Of a DNA stretch of 64,000 nucleotides, positions 59,480 to 64,000 are shown piece by piece (position 1 is the first letter of the stretch; every line of letters begins with the position of its first letter). The stretch is from CAYGLF01 sp964350945 (GTDB lineage: Bacteria; Chlamydiota; Chlamydiia; Chlamydiales; JAAZZY01). The notes under the pieces are model-generated. The model was not told the DNA's origin and ran no database searches. It was given only the letters and a program-made list of their open reading frames with translations. The stretch covers positions 225,978 through 289,977 of the forward strand of contig CAYGLF010000002.1 in assembly GCA_964350945.1 (NCBI GenBank), given 5' to 3'. A program made the translations under genes and the position numbers.

Positions 59480-60280
59480 CTAAAAGTAGCTATTATGAAG
59501 AATAATACCTAAAGCAATCATACAAGCGCCACTAAGCACCTTTTGTGGATTGTTTCTCATGCGTTTATAGGTGTTTTGGTCGATTCCCTGAGTAAGACAC
59601 CCGCTAATTCCTAAGCGAAGGGGCGATATCTTTTTTGAGGTAGTATAGGCCAATACCCCATAATCAGGATCATTTTTAAATCGATATGTTTTATCCCACC
59701 CCAAATCAAGTTTGTGTTGTAAAACCTCTTCAGGTCTAAAGCGAAATTTAAGAGTTGGGGTTAAAAAACCTAGGACGCCCCCTATGATCCCTCTTGCTAA
59801 ATTCGCTGTGTTGATTTTATTTTGTGAGTAGCCAAAGTTTGCCATTCCAGATCCAACAGCATGCATTTTTACAGCTAGAGTGCTTTGCATGTACTCTGTA
59901 TAAGATTCAAGTTCTGAATCTTTAAATACATGAAATAAGTTCTTTGAATTTTTTACAAAATAATCTCCTCCAATAGCAATACTTGAGCCGGTACTCCCTC
60001 CGCCATATTTAGGATCTGCTCCAAATAGCTGGATTCCTATAAATCCTAGTGGGCCTGTTCCGTGAGTTAATGTTTCTAGTCCTAGAAAGCGTGCAAGCCC
60101 AGCATCAACGAACCGATAGCTTGCCCAAAGAACCATCACTTTTATCAATAGTTGATCCATTGAAGAATCTTGATAGTTCGATGCATTTATACTTGGGGGC
60201 TCCTTAGCAAAGTAGTCGGAGCTGTTTTGGTAAGGAGGGGGAATATTAAAGTTAGATGTGTGGGTAGAATCATAAAACAT
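59480..60280 (-). CDS. Hypothetical protein with HGT / GADPxxGG motif, possible ADP-ribosyltransferase
   Basis: A 266-residue protein with a disordered Ser/Pro/Asn-rich start (residues 1-40), as in type III secreted proteins. Residues 77-115 read LTHGTGPLGF, LFGADPKYGGGSTGSS and GGDYFVKNSKNLFHVFKD. The HGT, then G-x-D-P, GG, TGS and DYF order is reminiscent of the PARP/ART toxin fold (HGT at the NAD site). The catalytic Glu cannot be placed. The C-terminal half has two hydrophobic Gly-rich stretches (ARGIIGGVLGFLTP; SGACMIALGIIL). It stands alone between the NUDIX gene and the divergent ankyrin gene. Confidence 0.6.
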   Translation of the reverse strand: MFYDSTHTSNFNIPPPYQNSSDYFAKEPPSINASNYQDSSMDQLLIKVMVLWASYRFVDAGLARFLGLETLTHGTGPLGFIGIQLFGADPKYGGGSTGSSIAIGGDYFVKNSKNLFHVFKDSELESYTEYMQSTLAVKMHAVGSGMANFGYSQNKINTANLARGIIGGVLGFLTPTLKFRFRPEEVLQHKLDLGWDKTYRFKNDPDYGVLAYTTSKKISPLRLGISGCLTQGIDQNTYKRMRNNPQKVLSGACMIALGIILHNSYF

Positions 60281-60518
60281 AGAAAATAAGGGGTTTATTT
60301 TTTAACAAACTATTACTAAATAATACTTCTTCTTATGATTAATTATCATTATTATAAATAATAAGTACTTATATAATTGTAATTAATTTTATATTATAAA
60401 ATAATTTTTATTACTTTTTTGTATGTTTTATAGGAGGAAATGGCTGTGAAATATTAAGTGTTTGTAAATAAACGGCTTTTAAATTTGCAAGTATCTATTT
60501 GTTAATGGTTTATGGCGT

Positions 60519-60548
60519 TTGACTTAGGCTCTGATTATCTGCTATAAT
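60519..60548 (+). promoter_or_regulatory. Strong predicted promoter of the large ankyrin gene
   Basis: TTGACT at 60519-60524, 18 bp spacer, perfect TATAAT at 60543-60548, then an AAGGAG ribosome binding site and ATG at 60574. This is the best consensus promoter I found. The rest of the 293-bp gap (60281-60573) is very AT-rich and holds no gene. Confidence 0.7.
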
Positions 60549-60573
60549 AGACATGTGGCGATAAGGAGAATCC

Positions 60574-62556
60574 ATGGAACTAACTACAGTTAAATACCCA
60601 ATGGGCTGCATTATAGGCGGTCAGCGACTGGTATTAGATGCTCACGAAGCTGTTACCGGTCAAAAAAATAAGAGCGGGCAGCGCGAGGGAATACGGGTTG
60701 TGACGGGATTGACGCGTTTTGTGCAAAAAGCTTTAGGGTATGCAGAAGAGATAGAAATTATTCAGGGTAAGAAAAAACGCAAAATTACGATTAATAAAAG
60801 AAGCCGCAATAAATGGATTGCTCGCGTCAGTGGCAATCATAATGAGCTTACAAAAAAACAGCATGCGGTGATTAATAAGGTTATTTACCAGCGAACCCAT
60901 TATTCGAGTCATAAACAAAGAGACATCTTAGCCAATCATCTAAAAGGTTTTGCTTCTGGGAGAGAAGATATCAAGGCCTTTCAGTGCGATTATACCAAGG
61001 TTCAAGCCGTTGATCATCTATTTCAGATGCAAATGGGTGATGAGGAGAAAGAGAAAGAGCATCAAAGATATTTAGCCTTGGATATTACAAATAAAATTAC
61101 AAACTATGTTAAAAATTCTTCGTTAGTGCTTATGCAAGATTACGAAGATTTTACAAGCAAGTTATCGATTTTTCACACGTCCATTTTTAAGGCTGATGAT
61201 TTACAAAAAACAATCGATTCTACGGTCTATTTCGATCAAGAAACATATCTTAAAGCATTTGAAATAAGCTGTGGATTCTGTATCTGTGAGTTAAAATTTA
61301 TGGATCCGTCTAAAGCTTTAATGCAGGCTGTTCGGTCGAATACTCTTACTGAAAATCGGCTTAAATTTTTGTTAGCTAAAGGAGCTGATCTTCATGCAAT
61401 TAAGATCAATAACCTTCCCTTAGTTCATTATGCTGTTCATCAAAAAAATGTTCCTATGCTTAAGATGTTTCTAAATCATGGTGGAGATGTCCACGCAAAA
61501 AATGCATATGGGGTGCCTCTGATTGTATGTGCAATACAAAGCGGAAGTTGTGAAATGATTGAACTTTTATTAGCCAATCAATGTGATGTGAATGCCATGT
61601 ACCAAAGAAAAACTCTTCTACATAGGGCTGTAACTCTTGGGAACCAAAAAGTGGTTCGGCTTTTGGTTCAACACCATGCTGATGTTGGCTTGAAAGATAG
61701 ATATGGATATACAGCTATCCACCTTGCGATGATACACCATCAAAATGATCTTCAAAAAAGACGAGCTTTACTAAGTGCGCTAATCAAAGAACAAGACAAA
61801 TCTATTTTAAATATCCCAAATTTAAGAGGTACCCCTCCTCTTCACTGCGCTATTGAGAACTATGATGTTGAAGTTGTTAAGATACTCATAGAAAATGGGG
61901 CCGACCTATCTGCAACGGATAAGAACCAAATAACCCCTTTATTTAAAGCACTCTACTCTCCCAGAGACCTAGATGGAAGAAGGGATCGGCGAGAGGAGAT
62001 TGTCAAACTTCTCCTTGAAGCTGCTCCTGATTCAGTAAACCAACCAGACAATCAAGGGGTAACTCCTCTTTGTGTTGCTGTTTATAACTTTGATCTCCTA
62101 ATGCTTCAGGAGCTTTTGAACAATGGGGCAGATGTCAACAGTCAAGATGAAAAAGGAAATACGCCCCTTCATGTGGCAATACGAACTGGGGGATTTTGCA
62201 AAATTATGATTGAGGAACTATTAAAAAAAGGTGCAGATGTAGATATACCCAATAAGGCCGGATTGACCCCATTCCATTTTGCCTTTTTATTTCGATGCGA
62301 TAATGCACTTTTGAAGAAGTTTTTAGATAAATCACAAAATATAAATCTTCCAGACACTTCTGGAAGCACGCTTCTTCATCTTGCTGTTAGCCAGTATAAT
62401 TTAAAGATGACTCAACTTTTAATTCGAGCTGGAGCAAATGTAGGTGCTCAAAATAAGGATCAAAAAACTCCTGTACAAATTGCTTGCAAACTTCCTTCTT
62501 ATCATCCAGATCGTAAAAAAATCATTGAGGCTTTTACAGCGCTGGCAGAGGCCTAA
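60574..62556 (+). CDS. Large ankyrin-repeat protein, candidate effector
   Basis: A 660-residue protein. Residues 1-250 are a basic unique domain (GKKKRKITINKRSRNKW near residue 67). Residues about 255-655 form about eleven ankyrin repeats, for example GTPPLHCAIENYDVEVV, GVTPLCVAVYNFD, GNTPLHVAIRTGG and GSTLLHLAVSQYN. No signal peptide is seen. In intracellular chlamydiae such proteins are often secreted to bind host proteins; that is inference. The gene has a strong promoter of its own. Confidence 0.85.
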   Translation: MELTTVKYPMGCIIGGQRLVLDAHEAVTGQKNKSGQREGIRVVTGLTRFVQKALGYAEEIEIIQGKKKRKITINKRSRNKWIARVSGNHNELTKKQHAVINKVIYQRTHYSSHKQRDILANHLKGFASGREDIKAFQCDYTKVQAVDHLFQMQMGDEEKEKEHQRYLALDITNKITNYVKNSSLVLMQDYEDFTSKLSIFHTSIFKADDLQKTIDSTVYFDQETYLKAFEISCGFCICELKFMDPSKALMQAVRSNTLTENRLKFLLAKGADLHAIKINNLPLVHYAVHQKNVPMLKMFLNHGGDVHAKNAYGVPLIVCAIQSGSCEMIELLLANQCDVNAMYQRKTLLHRAVTLGNQKVVRLLVQHHADVGLKDRYGYTAIHLAMIHHQNDLQKRRALLSALIKEQDKSILNIPNLRGTPPLHCAIENYDVEVVKILIENGADLSATDKNQITPLFKALYSPRDLDGRRDRREEIVKLLLEAAPDSVNQPDNQGVTPLCVAVYNFDLLMLQELLNNGADVNSQDEKGNTPLHVAIRTGGFCKIMIEELLKKGADVDIPNKAGLTPFHFAFLFRCDNALLKKFLDKSQNINLPDTSGSTLLHLAVSQYNLKMTQLLIRAGANVGAQNKDQKTPVQIACKLPSYHPDRKKIIEAFTALAEA

Positions 62557-62660
62557 GTCGTTTCATTACTCAAAAAGTCAAAGTGATTAAACTTGAGTTC
62601 AGGTTGTAGAGCCCCTATAGTTTGTGTTTTTATTGTAAAACACACCCTATAGGAAACTTT

Positions 62661-63647
62661 ATGAGTTCAGCTAGTTTATTCAGAGCAGCAAATCCTTGTG
62701 ACTTTGGTTTAGTCTATAATGATCAATTTAAATATTGTGTCCCAGAACCAACTGTTCGAAATTTTTATATAGGGGCTGCCTTTGATAGAAAAGAGGCCCA
62801 TTCAAAAAATGAGCAAGATCGATTAGATCAAGATATCCAAAATATTTACTCTATGATTCTGTCTCAAAATCCAGCTTCTGAAAAAACGATTGTGATAACA
62901 GCTGGAGCCCCTGGAGCCGGGAAAACGTGGTTGATGCGTTCTCTTTTAGAGAAAGAAAAGGCCTCGGGGAAGGTAAGTGCTTACATAGATCCTGATGATG
63001 TGTGCTTAAAGTCTATGGCTCTTACCTGGAGAGCAGATGTTGAAAAGCTGTCGGGTTTAGATTTAAAAGAAGAAAAAGCGGGTCGAAAAAAGGCTTATGA
63101 TCAATGGAGGCCTGGATCAAATGCTGCCAACCACCTTATTTTGGCAAACTTAATACGAGAGGGGAAGTCTATTTATTTTGGAACCACATCATCAAGCCCT
63201 TTTATGAAAGGCACCTTTAGTTATCTTAAAAATCAAGGCTACCATATTAAGCTCGTGCATTTAGTAACTCCTGATAGTGTACGCTGTGATTCTATTGTAA
63301 AGAGAGACCAGCAATTTATTCAAACTACAGAAGAAGATATTACTAACAAAGGGCTTATGGTCCCTCAGAGAATTCATGACTATTTACAGGGTGTAGATGC
63401 GATCGACTTTTTCTTTAGGGGTGCTGTAGATCAAGAGGCGACCTTTGCAGCCACTTGGGTGCGTAAAGACCGTCCAATTGATCCTGATGGAAAAACGGGA
63501 GATTTAACAATTTTAGATCAAACTGTTTATAATCAAATGGTCAGGACGCACGATGAAATTTGTGGGCGAATAGACGACGGTAATTCGTTACTATGGGAAA
63601 ATAGTGTAGAGAGAGTCTCGCATATCTTTGAGAGTGCTGCTCCTTAA
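62661..63647 (+). CDS. Zeta-toxin-like P-loop kinase
   Basis: A 328-residue protein with a zeta-toxin/AAA-like kinase core. The Walker A is GAPGAGKT (residues 82-89), then YIDPDDV (the Asp that binds the sugar nucleotide or metal), NAANHLILANLIREGKSIYF and GTTSSSP, in the zeta-toxin order. I start at ATG 62661 with AGGAAA upstream; a GTG 13 codons earlier is less likely. The frame has 80 residues before the kinase and 60 after it. No epsilon-type antitoxin gene is adjacent, so it may be a phosphotransferase effector rather than a toxin-antitoxin module. The stop shares TTAA with the convergent gene. Confidence 0.75.
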   Translation: MSSASLFRAANPCDFGLVYNDQFKYCVPEPTVRNFYIGAAFDRKEAHSKNEQDRLDQDIQNIYSMILSQNPASEKTIVITAGAPGAGKTWLMRSLLEKEKASGKVSAYIDPDDVCLKSMALTWRADVEKLSGLDLKEEKAGRKKAYDQWRPGSNAANHLILANLIREGKSIYFGTTSSSPFMKGTFSYLKNQGYHIKLVHLVTPDSVRCDSIVKRDQQFIQTTEEDITNKGLMVPQRIHDYLQGVDAIDFFFRGAVDQEATFAATWVRKDRPIDPDGKTGDLTILDQTVYNQMVRTHDEICGRIDDGNSLLWENSVERVSHIFESAAP

Positions 63648-64000
63648 ATATAATTATTTTTGTTTTTTAAGAATTCAAAGGCTTGCTTTTTCTGTCTTTT
63701 TCTTTCAATTTCCCAGGCAAGAGTGGTTTCTTTTTGAGAGCTTTTGGGGTATTTTTTGAGGTGGCGGCGTATAAAATTTAGATAAGCCCACTCTTTTTTT
63801 AACGGAGACTTTTTTGATTTTCTAAGAAGGTGTTCTTGCTGCCAAAAATCCGCAAATTCTTGGTAGGTAGGTGGTAGGCCATCTGCCCACCGTTGTTTAA
63901 TCCAGTCATGACCAAAAACCGTAAAATGAAAGTGGGGGCCAATTATTTTTTTGAAAAATTTTCGGGTTTTTAGATCATTTTTGTAGTGGCCATATAAAAT
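63644..64000 (-). CDS. C-terminal part of a protein resembling DUF6434-type proteins (partial)
   Basis: The frame is open from the window edge to a stop at 63644-63646, giving the last 118 residues of a gene that begins outside. It reads GPHFHFTVFGHDWIKQRW, PPTYQEFADFW, then KKEWAYLNFIRRHLKKYPKS and AWEIERKRQKKQ. The two repeated elements (F-x-F..W, then YLNFIRRHL..P..S..AW) resemble the end of SAP/DUF6434-domain proteins, from memory. The Lys-rich tail suggests nucleic acid binding. The stop overlaps the zeta-like gene's stop within TTAA. Confidence 0.6.
   Translation of the reverse strand: MLYGHYKNDLKTRKFFKKIIGPHFHFTVFGHDWIKQRWADGLPPTYQEFADFWQQEHLLRKSKKSPLKKEWAYLNFIRRHLKKYPKSSQKETTLAWEIERKRQKKQAFEFLKNKNNYI

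Noticed and set aside
45117..64000. Right-hand copy of the tRNA-Leu 3' end
   Set aside because: Searched by eye for the T-arm and acceptor sequence; no convincing copy found, so no island end is claimed.

Overview
The window reads as chromosome from a Chlamydia-related bacterium (order Chlamydiales, outside the classical Chlamydiaceae). The grounds are: (i) a gene order from about 9 to 40 kb, glmM-glmS-tyrP-yccA-ftsY-sucC-sucD-(accessory genes)-htrA-(OMP)-M16 protease-nrdB/nrdA-pssA, which as I remember it follows Chlamydia trachomatis CT815-CT828, with lpxB near pcnB also as in Chlamydia; (ii) an R2 ribonucleotide reductase with Phe at the radical-Tyr position, the chlamydial Mn/Fe type; (iii) a SET-domain protein, a YhhQ-type queuosine-precursor transporter, a MOMP-like surface protein and a relative of the chlamydial plasmid integrases pGP7/pGP8. 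It carries many host-interaction type genes (ankyrin repeats, SET, zeta-like kinase, possible ADP-ribosyltransferase), as in amoeba-associated chlamydiae. The exact family cannot be fixed from the window.

Layout. 0.3-2.3 kb: a DUF1653-GNAT fusion and an M28-like aminopeptidase. 2.3-5.6 kb: a minus-strand lipid A operon (GT2 glycosyltransferase, tandem LAB_N membrane protein, LpxB, DUF374 acyltransferase). 5.6-8.9 kb: alpha/beta hydrolase, pcnB and an unknown protein. 9.1-23.2 kb: amino-sugar synthesis (glmM, glmS), a glycosyltransferase-like protein, TyrP, Bax-inhibitor-1 protein, FtsY, succinyl-CoA synthetase, and S2P-type and M48-type membrane proteases. 23.2-31.6 kb: ankyrin protein, SET protein, an htrA operon with an NDP-sugar pyrophosphorylase-like protein and an APC antiporter, and a triplicated beta-barrel protein with a C9 tract just after its signal peptide. 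31.7-40.7 kb: M16C protease, nrdB and nrdA with two NrdR-like boxes, pssA, and a LexA-like repressor that lacks the protease Ser. 40.8-45.0 kb: an envelope operon (yhhQ, PAP2, GT2), gapA and a charged protein.

45.0-59.4 kb is a clear accessory island. It starts at tRNA-Leu(UAA), followed by an active-looking tyrosine recombinase and a degenerate pGP7/8-like recombinase. Next comes a 2,807-residue secreted Rhs/YD-repeat polymorphic toxin with its immunity gene. Downstream lies an array of broken toxin tips, spare immunity genes and a second silent C-terminal cassette that still carries about 350 bp of homology to the main gene, so it could replace the active tip by recombination. This Rhs cassette array next to an integrase pair is the most interesting system here. 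59.5-64.0 kb holds effector-like genes: a HGT-motif protein, a large ankyrin protein, a zeta-toxin-like kinase and the end of a protein that may carry a DUF6434-type domain.
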